From Diogma glabrata (Eukaryota > Arthropoda > Insecta > Diptera > Cylindrotomidae), in assembly GCA_963693315.1 (NCBI GenBank), contig OY856187.1, positions 382,405,460-382,469,459 of the forward strand: DNA of 64,000 nucleotides, written 5' to 3'. Under the pieces are notes generated by a model, which was given only the letters and a program-made list of their open reading frames with translations, had not been told where the DNA came from and did no database searches. This document shows, piece after piece, positions 11,715 to 24,529 of this stretch. Positions within the stretch are counted from its first letter, which is position 1. Every line of letters starts with the position of its first letter. The position numbers and the translations under genes were made by a program.

Positions 11715-12640
11715 TTTAGATTTGAAAAAACCACTAAGATTTTAAGGTTTAAATATTGATGAAAGAAAAATTAACCTAATTATAATTGTAGGTTAAAACA
11801 ATTTTTCTTTAAAAAAAATCTACTTATGTAAGAATTTAATAATAATTCAAACGAAATCTAGTTACAACGACACGCTAAAATAAATTATTAATTTTGAGCG
11901 AAATAAATACGTATGTATTTATGTAATGTGTATCAATAAATGTTAAAATGATTATTCATAAAAAAAAATTTACGATTTTATGATCCTATATCTTCCTATA
12001 TATGCGTATACATAAGTAATATTTTATAAAATTTTCACCTTCAAACCAAAAAAATTAGTAAACTGTTATTCGTATAAAATGTAAATGTTTGTGTTTGTTT
12101 AATGTAAATTGTATTTTGGTTATATTAAATTCTAATTAACTACTAAATCTTGCAATTTAATATTACAGCTACTTTATTTAAATATCAAAATATATTTTTT
12201 TTAAAATAAAAATAGAAATAAGAAAAAAATGATTATCTGTTTTTGTTGTTTGTTATCTTGATATCCAACGGTGAATTCTTGAGATGAATGATTGCATTAT
12301 TGAAATATTGTTGAAAATGATGAAATTTGTTGTTTTTCTTAGGTTGCTTCGGGTCACCTTAGGGGCTTATTCCCGGTAGTAGTTTGTTGCGGGTCACCTT
12401 AGGGGCATATTCCCGATAGTTGTTTGTAATGTATTTTTCACTGATGATTGTAATTAATGTTGCAATAATGTTATAATATGTTGTAATTATAATGTTGATA
12501 AAATTTACGTTGATCACTGATCTAAATTAGCGTTGATCTTTATCGTAAATTATTTTGTTTTGTGATTTTTGTTACAATGTTTTTGACACTAAACCTTTTA
12601 CACATGGGTTTTAGAACTTTTATATCACAAATCGGCGTCA
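11715..12640 (-). other. Gypsy untranslated leader between 5' LTR and gag
   Basis: About 925 bp of AT-rich non-coding sequence between the primer-binding site and the gag start. It is long for the class and contains a direct duplication at 12,345-12,427: GGGTCACCTTAGGGGC occurs twice, each followed by TATTCCCG. The GC-rich doublet stands out from its surroundings and could be a packaging, dimerisation or regulatory element (inference only). Confidence 0.6.
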
Positions 12641-12643
12641 CCA
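12628..12643 (-). promoter_or_regulatory. Primer-binding site, tRNA-Trp-like
   Basis: On the minus strand TGGTGACGCCGAT starts a few bases after the 5' LTR end. On the plus strand it reads ATCGGCGTCACCA, like a tRNA 3' end with CCA. It differs slightly from the tRNA-Trp complement (TGGTGACCCCGACGTG) used by CsRn1-clade elements, so tRNA-Trp is the best guess but is not proven. Confidence 0.7.
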
Positions 12644-12646
12644 ATA

Positions 12647-13046
12647 TAATATCTTTGGTTGTTTTATAGTTTTTTAAAGATATTATTTTCACTTTTATAA
12701 AGGCACATATATTTATTATTTATTATTGTTAAATATTATTTCAATTAACAATAAAACACTTCAAAATATTATTTCAATAAATTTTGGATATTTATTAATA
12801 TGAACATGTATGAACATTACTATGAACCATACAGAATAATTGTAATGATTGCACTGAACAATTATACAAGATAAGAGATTTTTAATTGCTAGAACATTTT
12901 ATATATATCCTTATTTTGTATGTGTGTATATGTTGGATTAATAAAATGTTTCGTAATCTTGTTTTTATTTATGTGTATTAAATGGCTCAAAATTATTTGT
13001 ATTTATGAAAATTATGTAGCTCAATATTATTGCTACAACCGCTACA
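12647..13046 (-). repeat. 5' LTR of the Gypsy element
   Basis: Direct repeat of 7285-7684, apparently identical over 400 bp. It would hold the promoter and transcription start for the minus-strand RNA. The internal sequence is AT-rich and no specific core promoter could be assigned by eye. Confidence 0.92.
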
Positions 13047-13428
13047 AGGCTACAGTAGGGATAAACCCCTGAAAAAAAAACTTTTTAACCGGAAGTGACA
13101 AACCGGAAGTTGGTATGAGAAATATTGGAAACCATACTAAAACCTTATATACTAAGTTTCAATAAGATCATGGTCCGGGATCAGAAGTTATTCAAGATTT
13201 AAACTTAGAGGTGTTCGGGAGACCCCCGCCATTTTGTCCAAATTTGAAATGAATCCAGATTTTCCATCTTCAAGTGAACCTGTATCATTTGCCAAAGTTT
13301 CATCAAGATCCTATGCAGAAAACTCACCCACCCACCCACCCACGCACACACACAGACGTACACCAAATTTGGCTATTTAGATAGAGGATGGTCCAAAACA
13401 AAAGAAAAAATAAAATTTGGGGTAAAAC
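13047..13428. repeat. Repeat family A, copy 1, right part
   Basis: It continues copy 1 after the Gypsy element: the ACCGGAAGT...CCGGAAGTT block, a (CCCA)n/(CA)n-rich stretch near 13,325-13,365, and the end GGCTATTTAGATAGAGGATG followed by AAATTTGGGGTA. The same end is present at 26,349-26,404 in copy 2. Confidence 0.7.
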
Positions 13429-16400
13429 TTCACACAATTTAAAATTGTGGTGAAGTAAAAATTACAAGATTGATTTTAAACATTTTTGTTTCTAAAAGTT
13501 TGTTGGCTTAATGCAAAGAGCCGAAAAAGTCGATCACTAAATTATCTTTTGAAAAAAAAAAAATTATAAATGTGTTAATAACTTGATTACTGAATTGTAA
13601 GTGTGCCAAAATAATTATTACATGACTCAACAGCTTATAAACCCGAATATAAGTTATTTATCGCGATTGCTCACAATTTATCTCAGTTGTTTAAGACTTT
13701 GGGTTGTGGATATTTAGTAGAGATTCCAATATTGTGTATACAAGAAAGTGTTATCGGTCAAATTTAAAGCTACGAATGTCGAACGATCTAATATTTTTTG
13801 GTAATTATCCATCGACAAATTATGAGAATTTTAATAGAATTTATTTTATAAACCAAAATTAAAATTTGATTTATTTAAATTTGTATCAGATGTAGCTCAT
13901 TTTCCTTGATTACTTTACCATTCTTAGAGAAATAATAATTCCTACATTAAAATGCTAATTAAATGTTAATCATTCGTACATCCATCCATCTATTGTATGC
14001 ATAGTAATTTTTTATTATATAATTGTATTCTATTCAAAAGGAGATACATTCCACTATGAATATCTGTTTGTAATTTAAAATTACATTAACTTTACCACAA
14101 AACTGCTACAATATATCCATATATGTTCATGGGCTTACAATATAACGGGTAGCTATGAATTCATATCACATTTCAAAACATTTGTACATGCAAGTACGTA
14201 CATACACGTATATATGTTAACTGATTTGAATATCATATTAGTTTACACATTTTTCTTAATAGAATTTACTTATATTGGCTTTGATTTTGATTGATTGATT
14301 TAGATTACGGTCGGATTTGCGTTCATATAATTCTAAGGCAATTATGCAAGGAATTTAATATGGATTTAAGTTTTAAGTATATGATTTAATTTTTATTTTA
14401 TTTGATATATAATAAAAATAAAAGAAAATAATATTCACCTAAAGTAGATTAAATTTCTATTTTGTGTTTTATTTTTCGTGTAATTTAACACTATGATTCA
14501 TAGAACTTCGGAATGAAATTGTTGTTTTATTGTGATGAACTAAGAGGTTTATATTAATTTGTAATATTTTTTTTATTATTAAGTTTGGAAGTTAAATAAT
14601 GATTCTTAAAATAAATATGTAAACAATAATTCTACAAATTTTTATGAATATGTTTTTGTTCTTTGCGGAAGATAAGATTAATATGTACTTAAGATAATAT
14701 AAAATTACTTACTACTAAGTGTATTAATTTCTAATATAATTAATATCGTGCTATAACTATTTACGTTGTGGTACTCAATATTTTATTCAGCTCAGCGATC
14801 TTCGTTTGTATTCACATTAAGTGAAAGGTTCCTCGTTAGAGTCGGAATTAAGACCTTTTAAGACTTTCTACGACTAAAATTCATATATTTAGTCTAAGCA
14901 AGAAATCGTAGCACATTTTCCTGTAATCTGGTTTTATTAATCTTCTTCTCATCGCCAATTTTTAATCAACATATAGTAAAATATTTAACTAGCCATATGA
15001 AACAAAAAAAAAACCTTTAACCGAGCATTTGAAATTATTTTTTTTTTATTAAGAAGTGTTTTTATCATCCTGTGCACAGCTCTTGAATTTGTAGATTTTA
15101 TGACCTGAAACAATCACTTTATAAAATTAATTCATTTTTGAGTTGAAACCAACCATCCGTTACAATATTATCTAAATAAAATTTAGTTTCCATATGAATG
15201 AATCCGTATTAGGACAACACAAATAAGTTTCTATGGTTCCTGTTTTATTTTTGTGAAGATTTTTTGAATTCTAATTCTATTATAAGAAGATGACGATAGA
15301 TTGACCAAAATGTTAATATCAAGGTGAAAAAAATTGTGAAACAAGGGCGATGTTATCGTGCTCCTCTAGGCATAAAGAAAAATAGAAAAATACAATTGTA
15401 AATGAAAAAAAATGTGAAATAGAATTTCTTAAAAATTTTAAAATATAAATTTATTTTCGAAGTAAATAAATTCAATTCAATATTTTGAAATCACTCATAT
15501 TTCATTATCAATTAGTTATTAAAAAATTTTTTTTGATTTTTCAATATTTTAAAATCAATTATAAATATATCTGAATTTTTGTTAAAATAAAATCTCATAT
15601 TTATATAAAACTAAAATAAATTCAATTTTTTATTTAAAATTTAAAAAAAAACACAAAACCAATCAATATCCGGAAACAATATTTTACTCAATTCAAATCA
15701 TGTTTGAAAAAAAAAAGTTAAATATCCATATAAATTTATTTATAGAAACTATTTTATTTATGTCATTTATAATAAATAATAATAATAAAAAGTTCAATGA
15801 AACTATGTTTTTTTTCTATTGTTATATAATATTTATTTTATATCTTTTTATTAAATGAATAATAAAAATGTCAAGCACATGCATATACTGAAAATAAATG
15901 CGATAGGCTATTATAGCTGGCTAAAATAAAAATAATATTAATAAAATTTCCAATTTTTTTAAAAATTTTATAAATATGGAAATTAATTGAATCACGATGC
16001 CATTAATATGATAAACTATATTTTATCTATTTTTAAATAATAGGAGTAGGAAATAAATTTATTTAATTAAGCTATAAAAATAGAGCTTATATATATTTAA
16101 AAAAAAAAACTAAAATTGCACAATTTAAATAAAAATTGTCATTTAATCAATCATTTCAATTCCAATTTTTTTTTTATTTGACCATTCTGTAAGAACCGTA
16201 GCAATATTATATTATGTCATTTTTTAACACACATATCGTTAAATTAGTTGGATTAATATACAAACAAGTCATAATTGCAATTTTCCACAAAACATGATTT
16301 AATGTTGAAAAATTAACCAACCAATTATACAAACACAATTCGAAAAACTGGTGCTGCAAGTTATACGCGAACAGCCGTAAATGAAAATTAGAAACGAGAA

Positions 16401-16500
16401 ACTCTGAAATCCAGCGTTCAGTAAGGGAATAGTCGATTCTATATCCATACTTTAGTTTAAAATTCCTTAATAAAGAGGCAAACTATTAACTGTGTGTAAG
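13429..16500. other. AT-rich intergenic stretch, no gene seen
   Basis: About 3 kb with no long frame, no recognisable protein motif and many A/T runs. I see no tandem array or clear terminal repeats. A G run of about 10 (near 16,527) lies just past its right end. Confidence 0.5.
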
Positions 16501-16979
16501 CATTCAAATTTTTTCTGTCAATTAAGGGGGGGGGGGTATGGTTTTAAAGACGAAAAATAAGCATATTTTTGTGATTTTTTGCGGCGACATGAGTAATATA
16601 ATTTAATTAAATTTAATTACATATTATTGTACAACTTTTGAAGTATGTGAAAAAAAAATTTTAATTACAAATATTGATAAATAAGCCGGTGACGTTGAAT
16701 CTTCAGAGGCGCCTTGAAAAAAGAGTGGTTTTGCGGTGAACATTATAACTCGTTACCGATCATGTGAAACAAAAAAATTGATATTCGTTTTAAAGGTGAT
16801 GTATTTCTCGAGGTAATCAGGAAGAGCTTTTTTTTTTCATATTTTTTGCAGCACTTGGAAGTGAAAAACGCGATTTTAGCTCAAAAAATCGCGTTTAATT
16901 TGTTATTAAAAAATAGAAAAAAAAAAAAAAAAAAAAAACTCTTCCTGATTACCTGTTGATTTATGTGAAGAAGTAATGT

Positions 16980-17640
16980 TCAAATTTTCAAAAGGATCGG
17001 TTCAGTATATTTTGAGTTCTAATGTTCACGAACTTCAAAAATGACGTTTTCGGGAAAATGGGGTCAAACGGCAACCCAGTTGAAACGCTGTTACTCCGTT
17101 AGTTTTATTCGGATTGACTTAAAATTTGTACACAATATTCTCGACATATTGTTCATTCAGAAAAAAAAAATGAAAAAAAAAATGCAAAAAAAATAATTTT
17201 AAAACCATACCCCCTCCCCCCCCCCCCCCCGTTGAAACGCTGTAACTCCGTTAGTTTTACTCGCATTGACTTAAAATTTGTGCACAATATTCTCGACATA
17301 TTGTTCATTCAGAAAAAAAAATTAAAAAAAATGCAAAAACATAAAGTTAAAACCATACCCCCTTCTCCTGTTGAAACGCTATAACTCCGTTAGTTTAACT
17401 TGGATTGACTTAAAATTTCGGTTAAAGGATCGGTTCAGTAGATTTTGAGTTCTAATGTTCACGAACTTCAAAAATGACGTTTTCGGGCAAATGGGGTCAA
17501 ACGGCAACCCTTATCCGCCCCTGTTGACATGCTGTAACTCCGTTAGTTTTATTTGGATTGACTTAAAATTTGTACACAATATTCTCGACATATTGGTCAT
17601 TCAGAAAAAAAATGCAAAAAAAATTATTTTAAAACCATAG
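16980..17640. repeat. Partly tandem block with poly(C) tracts
   Basis: GAACTTCAAAAATGACGTTT and the flanking AGGATCGGTTCAGTA occur at about 16,997-17,085 and again at about 17,422-17,515, so a unit of about 430 bp is duplicated. Within it a shorter module (GCTGTAACTCCGTTAGTTTT, then GACTTAAAATTTGTACACAA) appears four times, near 17,085, 17,238, 17,375 and 17,530. Cytosine runs separate some modules (17,212-17,230). No coding potential. Confidence 0.75.
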
Positions 17641-18239
17641 AATTTTTAAACACAAATCGAGGTTTTTTAATCTGATAGGATACTTTTCATGACGTATTGA
17701 ACTGATTGCTTTTTAGCCCAGACAAAAAAGCCTTGGTGAATGTTTCACGTCTCCAAGCCAAACAAATGTTTTATTGCCAATTGAATTATATAGTAAGTAC
17801 GCTGGATTTAGTTCTGAACTCTTTTTAAATTAATTTTCGGTAACTTTCGATATTTTCTGGATACTATGCATGATTAACCCTACAGGCTGTTTAACTCTCG
17901 GAACCATGCTTTTACTGGTGTGGAGATATTTCTGACTGATATGCTGCATGTTTTTGAGCATACATGATTTTTCCATTATATCGAGTATCTCATAAACCAT
18001 AAACCCTATGGGCCTGAATTTTAAAATTTTGCACTACACAGTTCGTAATTTAGTGTCAAAAAAATGCAATTTTATATATGGGCCATTACCAAACTAAAGG
18101 GTAGAAAATCAGGGCAAATTTGGCAATAAAAAAAATCTGACGAAAAATTTTGAAAAAAGTCCTAAATGTGCTACTTACATCCCGTTTTCTAAAATACTTC
18201 ATGAGCACTTTCGTTTCGACTATTTTTAACGAGTAATTA
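17641..18239. other. Unassigned AT-rich stretch
   Basis: No credible frame or repeat seen here. It leads into the cluster of GTCCAC motifs that starts near 18,256. Confidence 0.4.
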
Positions 18240-18254
18240 CACATTTTCATAATT

Positions 18255-18775
18255 AGTGTGTCCACGGAGTAGACGATAGTGTTAATAAAAGCAAGATTTA
18301 TTCTTTATATAACACAATCTAATTTAAGTGATTATTTAATTCAAAAACTGTGTTCACTCCAGAGACATTCATGTCCACTCCTTTACCAAAGGATGTACAC
18401 GGAGTGAACGTCCACAGAGTGGACAAAATGTCAGTTTTTGATTTTTAGAACAAAAGACTTAGCTGATAGAAAGACATTGAATTCAGTGGGAAACTAGACC
18501 ATATAAATAAAGATTACAATAGTAATAATAAGTGGAAAATAAGTATATTTACATAAATAATTCAATCCACAGAGTGGACACGTAATATAGCCAATTGAAG
18601 ATATCACAGACAAAAAGTTCTACAGCAACTATAAAATAATCAAACAATTGACAACAACTAAATCATAAACAAGATGGCTTCTATTTCTTCCTTCAAACTC
18701 AGTCTGGTGGCTGGTAGCGCAATCTAATTTTATTCTAGAGCATTAAAAACTGATGTCCAAAGAGTGGACACATTT
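18255..18775. repeat. Cluster of dyad motifs GTCCAC-N3-GTGGAC
   Basis: Full or degenerate copies occur near 18,260 (GTCCACGGAGTAGAC), 18,374, 18,400, 18,410 (GTCCACAGAGTGGAC), 18,570 (TCCACAGAGTGGAC) and 18,753 (GTCCAAAGAGTGGAC). Another, GTCCACGGAGTGGAC, lies at about 22,668. The two halves are inverted repeats of each other. The density is much higher than expected by chance in AT-rich DNA. They may be remnants of a repetitive element; a protein-binding role is speculative. Confidence 0.5.
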
Positions 18776-18859
18776 TATTAGGGACCGTTAAAAAAAATCA
18801 TGTATACAATCAATTTTGTTGCCTCCCTTTCAATGTTAGTGGACTATATTTTGTTGAAA

Positions 18860-19790
18860 CTTCGATGAATAACAGGTATTCGGTAGTGACGGCAATATGT
18901 CAGCACTTGATGACAATGACTGGTAATTAATATTTAACAGACTGTGTTTTCAGCAGCGACGATCAAATATTGGCAAATAATGATACTGATGTATGTTCAG
19001 TAGCGACGGTAGTACATCAGCAGATGGTGATGATCAAGAAATAATAACATGTGATCAGCAGCGACGATAATATAGCAGCAATGACAACAATGATGTATAT
19101 TCAGTAGTGACGATAATACTTCAAGAGATAATGACAATCACTCATCAATGATGCGTTCAGTAGCGACGATAGTGCATCAACAGATGATGGTAACCAATTA
19201 ATATGGTACGTGATCGGTAGCGACGATAATTTATCAACAATGACAGCAATGATGTATATTCAGTAGCGACGGTAATACATCAGGAGATGATGACAATCAT
19301 TTAACAATGATGTGTTCAGTAGTGACGGTAATTCATCAACAGATGATGGTCATCAAGTAATAATAATAAGTGATCAGTAGCGACGATAATTTATCAACTA
19401 TGACAGCAATGATGTATGTTCAGTAGCGACGATAATACATCAGGAGATGATGACATCCTGATGTATTATCACAATGATGTGTTCAGTAGCGACGGTAATT
19501 CATCAACAGATGATGGTCATCAAGTAATAATAATATGTGATCAGTAGCGACGATAATTTATCAACAATGACAGCAATGATGTATGTTCAGTAGCGACGGC
19601 AATGCATCAGACGATGATGACAATCACTCAACAATGATGCGTTCAGCAGCGACGGTAGTGCATCAACAGATGATGTCAATCAAATAATATGTCATGTGAT
19701 CAGTAGCGACGATAATATCAAAAATGACAGCAATGATGTATGTTCAGTAGTGACGGTAATACATCAACAGAACGATGATTCATACATATA
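18860..19790. repeat. Satellite: ~160-bp higher-order unit of three ~53-bp CAGTAGCGACG monomers
   Basis: GATGTATRTTCAGTAG recurs at 19,092, 19,251, 19,411, 19,578 and 19,735, a spacing of 157-167 bp. Each unit holds about three submonomers centred on TCAGTAGCGACGRTAAT. The array decays on both sides (18,860-19,090 and after 19,790). The minus-strand frame at 19,718-20,134 is a by-product of the repeat and not a gene. Confidence 0.88.
19431..19470. repeat. Perfect 15-bp inverted repeat inside the satellite
   Basis: GATAATACATCAGGA (19,431-19,445) is followed after 10 bases by its exact reverse complement (19,456-19,470). It replaces the sequence expected at that point in the neighbouring units, which fits a local template-switch event. 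Confidence 0.85.
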
Positions 19791-20419
19791 ACAATTGCAT
19801 AATAAAACTGCATATACAAAAACGAGCAATATAAGCAATATAATAGCAAAATGATGATCAATTCATGCATCCAACAAGTACACAATAAAACGCACGTACA
19901 GTAACGACGGCAATAACAGCAAAAATGAAGATTTATGCATCTAATACATACGCAACAAATGCATATATAATAGCAACGGCAATCTATCAGCAACAGTTGA
20001 CACTTCTCATAATGAACAATATGCTCGTCATACTCACCTCGACACACATATGAAACAAATAGAATCTTGTATATTAATACGCTAACTTTGTACTTTGTAC
20101 AGCCTAAGGCTTTTTTATTCGAATTTTCACTCATTCCAAATTTTCACTGCTAACTGATATTAGTGTAACCTAGATCTGAGAGATTTTTGGGATTTTTCGG
20201 ATCATAAATAAAAAAGTTATAGACGAATTAGAATGTATTTTTGAATTCAACTGCCTCCCCTCAAATCAAATCAAATGGATCAAATGGAATCGTCCAAATC
20301 TTTTCTTTGTGTATTGTATTTTATATTTTCTTTTCAGTTTATGCATTGATCTAGGAGAGTATGGACGTTATTTTTCTTTGTTGTTTTATCTTATATATTA
20401 AAACGTTGATTATTTACTT

Positions 20420-21385
20420 AGATATATATTGTTTGTGAATGAAAAAGGATAAAAAATTGATTATTGACTGTTGTATTTTTTTTTCAGCGACAATTTTGTA
20501 ATGTGTGTGTTTGGTATGATAGTTTGAGATCGTATGATAGTTTGAGATCGTATGATAGTTTGAGATCGTAAATTTGATTGTTAAAATTTTTAATATATAT
20601 TGTTTGTGAATGAGAGAGGATAAAAAATTCATTATTGATTTTTGCATTTTTTTTTCAGCGATAATTTTGTAATGTGTGTGTTTGGTATGATAGTTTGAGA
20701 TCGTAGATTTGATTGTTAGAATTTTTAATATATATTGTTTGTGAATGAAAGAGGATAAAAAATTGATTATTGATTGTTGTATTTTTTTCAGCGACAATTT
20801 TGTAATGTGTGTGTTTGGGATGATAGTTTGAGATCGTAAATTTGATTGTTAGAATTTTTAATATATATTGTTTATGAATAAAAGAGGATAAAAAATTGAT
20901 TATTGATTGTTGTATTTTTTTTCAGCGACAATTTTGTAATGTGTGTGTTTGGTATGATAGTTTGAGATTGTAAATTTGATTGTTAGAATTTTTAATATAT
21001 ATTGTTTGTGAATGAAAGAGGATAAAAAATTGATTATTGATTGTTGTATTTTTTTTCAGTGACAATTTTGTAATGTGTATGTTTGGTATGATAGTTTGAG
21101 ATCGTAGATTTGATTGTTAGAATTTTTAATATATATTGTTTGTGAATGAAAGAGGATAAAAAATTGATTATTGATTGTTGTATTTTTTTTCCAGCGGCAA
21201 TTTTGTAATGTGTGTGTTTGGTATGATAGTTGGAGATCGTAGATTTGATTGTTAGAATTTTTAATATATATTGTTTGTGAATGAAAGAGGATAAAAATTG
21301 ATTATTTTTTCAGTGACAATTTTGTAATGTGTGTGTTTGGTATGATAGTTTGAAATCGTAAATTTGATTGTTAGAATTTTTAATA
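20420..21385. repeat. Minisatellite of ~134-bp units inside the non-autonomous Helitron
   Basis: ATATATTGTTTGTGAATGAA recurs near 20,424, 20,594, 20,732, 20,864, 20,999, 21,133 and 21,265, giving about seven units. The first unit is longer because the 18-bp ATGATAGTTTGAGATCGT is tripled at 20,517-20,570. Internal tandem repeats are common in non-autonomous Helitrons. The minus-strand frame at 20,414-20,797 is repeat-derived. Confidence 0.88.
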
Positions 21386-21808
21386 CTAGGAGGGCCCGGC
21401 GTGCTTCGCTACGCTTATAAATAAAGTTTTTGCGTAGACATTTTGTTGACGTAGAAGCAATGATTTCAAAAAGTGGTTATGAGAAATGCTAGCATATAAT
21501 TTTTAATTTTTCTTTTTAAATATATGAATGAAAAATAATCAGAACTCTAGCTGATCAGTTCGAATATATGAAAAATTAGCGATCAAATAAGCTTACTTGG
21601 AAACTTATTTGATCGCTAATTTTTCATATATCCGAACTGATCAGCTAGAGGTCTGATTATTTTTCATTCATATATTTAAAAAGAAAAATTAAAATTATAT
21701 GCTAGCATTTCTTATAACCACTTTTTGAAATCATTGCTTCTACGTCAACAAAATGTCTACGCAAAAACTTTATTTATAAGCGTAGCGAAGCACGCCGGGC
21801 CCTCCTAG
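21386..21808. repeat. 423-bp palindromic Helitron terminus
   Basis: The left arm (CTAGGAGGGCCCGGCGTGCT...) is the near-perfect reverse complement of the right arm (...AGCACGCCGGGCCCTCCTAG) over about 200 bp each side, with a short centre near 21,590-21,605. Both outer edges show the hairpin plus CTAG of a Helitron 3' end, one facing each way. Copy 2 is at 45,197-45,612. Confidence 0.92.
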
Positions 21809-23105
<1,297 letters not shown>

Positions 23106-23139
23106 AGCCTCTATTTGTTTGGAACTTAATTTATAAAAA

Positions 23140-24515
23140 TATGGAGGGGCTGAAATCTCACAGCTCTGAAATATCAAAACTTCGGACTGGGTTAAGGATT
23201 TTGATATAGTTTTCGGCAAAAAACTTTTATGAGGACATGGTTTTTAGTTTTGGGCAGCGATGTATATATATCAAACATAACTCTTTGTTAAAGTACAAGT
23301 ATTTTTTTATCTCTGCTTAGAAATTTATTACAAAACTAATACGAAACATCAATACGATGCCGGAAATTTATAACAGATCATATATTAACATAATTTAGTG
23401 AAAAGATGATACACTCAGCAAACTACTCAAAAACCTCTCCATTGAGCGTTGCGAAAAAATATTACAAAATCACAAATTCATATTTCTTTCAAAATTTCAA
23501 AAATATTGTAAAAATTTAATAAAATCAAACTTTTTTTAAAATTCTAAACATATTCCAAAACTTAGAATAAAATCAAATATTTAAACTTTTCTAAATTCCA
23601 AAAATCTTAAAAATTCAACCTTTTTCAAAATTCTAAAAATATTGCAAAAATCATTACAAAATCAAAAATTGAAACTTTTTTCAAAATTCCAAAAATTATA
23701 ATAAGATCAAAAATTTAAAATTTTTCAAAATCTTAAAAATATTCCAAAAATTCTTACAAAATCAAAAATTAAAACTTTTTCCAAAATTTTAAAAATATTG
23801 CAAAAATTATTAAAAAATCAAAAATACAAACTTTTTTCAAAATTCCAAAAATATTTCAAAAACTATAACAAATTCAAAAATTTCCATGTCCAATCTCATT
23901 TTCAATTACATTTACGTCATAAAAACAGCTACATTTTTTTCCAAAAAATTGGCTTAAAAAATAAATTAAACCATTTTTCGACTTTTATTATAATAATAAT
24001 AAAATTTCATGTCATACAAATTATTAATTTTATTTTTTTCCAAAAGATTGGGCAAAAAACTAAATAAAAATCTTTCTTTTGACACACTTGACAACATTTT
24101 TTTGACAAACTTATAATGCAATAATCTAGTTTTTGATCTCACATACCCCAATCCCTACCATAAAGATTTCTACAAATTCAATGTTTCTACTCGTAATCAC
24201 TTAAAGTGAACGTTTTTCACGCTTAATGATTTTTTTGACACACTTCCAGTATAGTTATCGAACACAGCGTCCTTTCGGACCTCTCCGTTGAGTATACCTA
24301 TTTCTAGAAAAAAATAATTTTTGAAATCCCTAGAGCGGTTTCCCTGCGGCGTAGGTAATGACGGACGTCCGTCCGGCCGGCAGACAGACATGCATTTTTT
24401 TTTTTGTTGTTTTAGAATCAATAGGTCCTAAAACGTCGATAAATGGCAAAAAAAGTGGGTGTAAGAATTACACTTTTGGCTCATGAATGTAATACTTTGG
24501 TCTTTCAGACCGAAG
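23140..24515. repeat. Repeat family C, copy 1
   Basis: It matches 42,780-43,920 from AATATGGAGRGGCTGARATC to TCTTTCAGACCRAAG. The middle (about 23,455-23,900) is a degenerate array of 50-60-bp AAAATCAAAAATT...AAACTTTTTTCAAAATTCC units. The tail carries CTAAAACGTCGA and a palindrome-rich GC patch at 24,358-24,385 (GACGGACGTCCGTC, CCGGCCGG) that copy 2 lacks. It is non-coding and of unknown class. Confidence 0.75.
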
Positions 24516-24529
24516 TAATAAAAATGACT

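Larger units (their letters stand above)
7285..13046 (-). mobile_element. Complete Ty3/Gypsy LTR retrotransposon, CsRn1-like, 5.76 kb
   Basis: Two 400-bp direct repeats (7285-7684 and 12,647-13,046) bracket gag and pol read on the minus strand. By eye the LTRs are identical with no indels (constant offset 5362), and both genes are full length without internal stops. AGGCTA occurs just outside both ends (7279-7284 and 13,047-13,052), which fits a 6-bp target-site duplication. A primer-binding site follows the 5' LTR and a polypurine tract precedes the 3' LTR. The element sits in a copy of repeat A, so the pre-insertion sequence is inferable. The Gag CWYH...C...PC motif and the primer site point to the CsRn1 clade. 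It is a recent, possibly active insertion. Confidence 0.95.
20065..21808 (+). mobile_element. Non-autonomous Helitron with internal minisatellite and palindromic 3' end
   Basis: The 5' end TCTTGTATATTAATACGCTA follows an A at 20,064 and matches the 5' end of the autonomous Helitron (minus strand from 50,657). Homology continues through GGCTTTTTTATTCG, CTAACTGATATTAGTGTAAC and ATCATAAATAAAAAAGTTAT. The 3' end is a GC-rich hairpin (GCGTAGCGAAGCACGC), nine bases, then CTAG, followed by a T at 21,809. Insertion between A and T, the TC start and the hairpin plus CTAG end are the defining Helitron features. It has no RepHel gene and would depend on one supplied in trans, for example from 45,657-50,156. 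Confidence 0.85.

Noticed and set aside
19718..20134. Cys-rich 138-residue minus-strand frame
   Set aside because: It overlaps the 160-bp satellite and its decayed flank and has no conserved motif.
20414..20797. 127-residue minus-strand frame with internal repeats
   Set aside because: It is a read-through of the 134-bp minisatellite; other units carry frame-breaking indels.
20420..21385. Possible CRISPR-like array
   Set aside because: Units are tandem without unique spacers, in a eukaryotic Helitron.
21386..21808. Independent MITE or foldback element
   Set aside because: The TC 5' end at 20,065 and identity with the end of the autonomous Helitron show it is a Helitron terminus.
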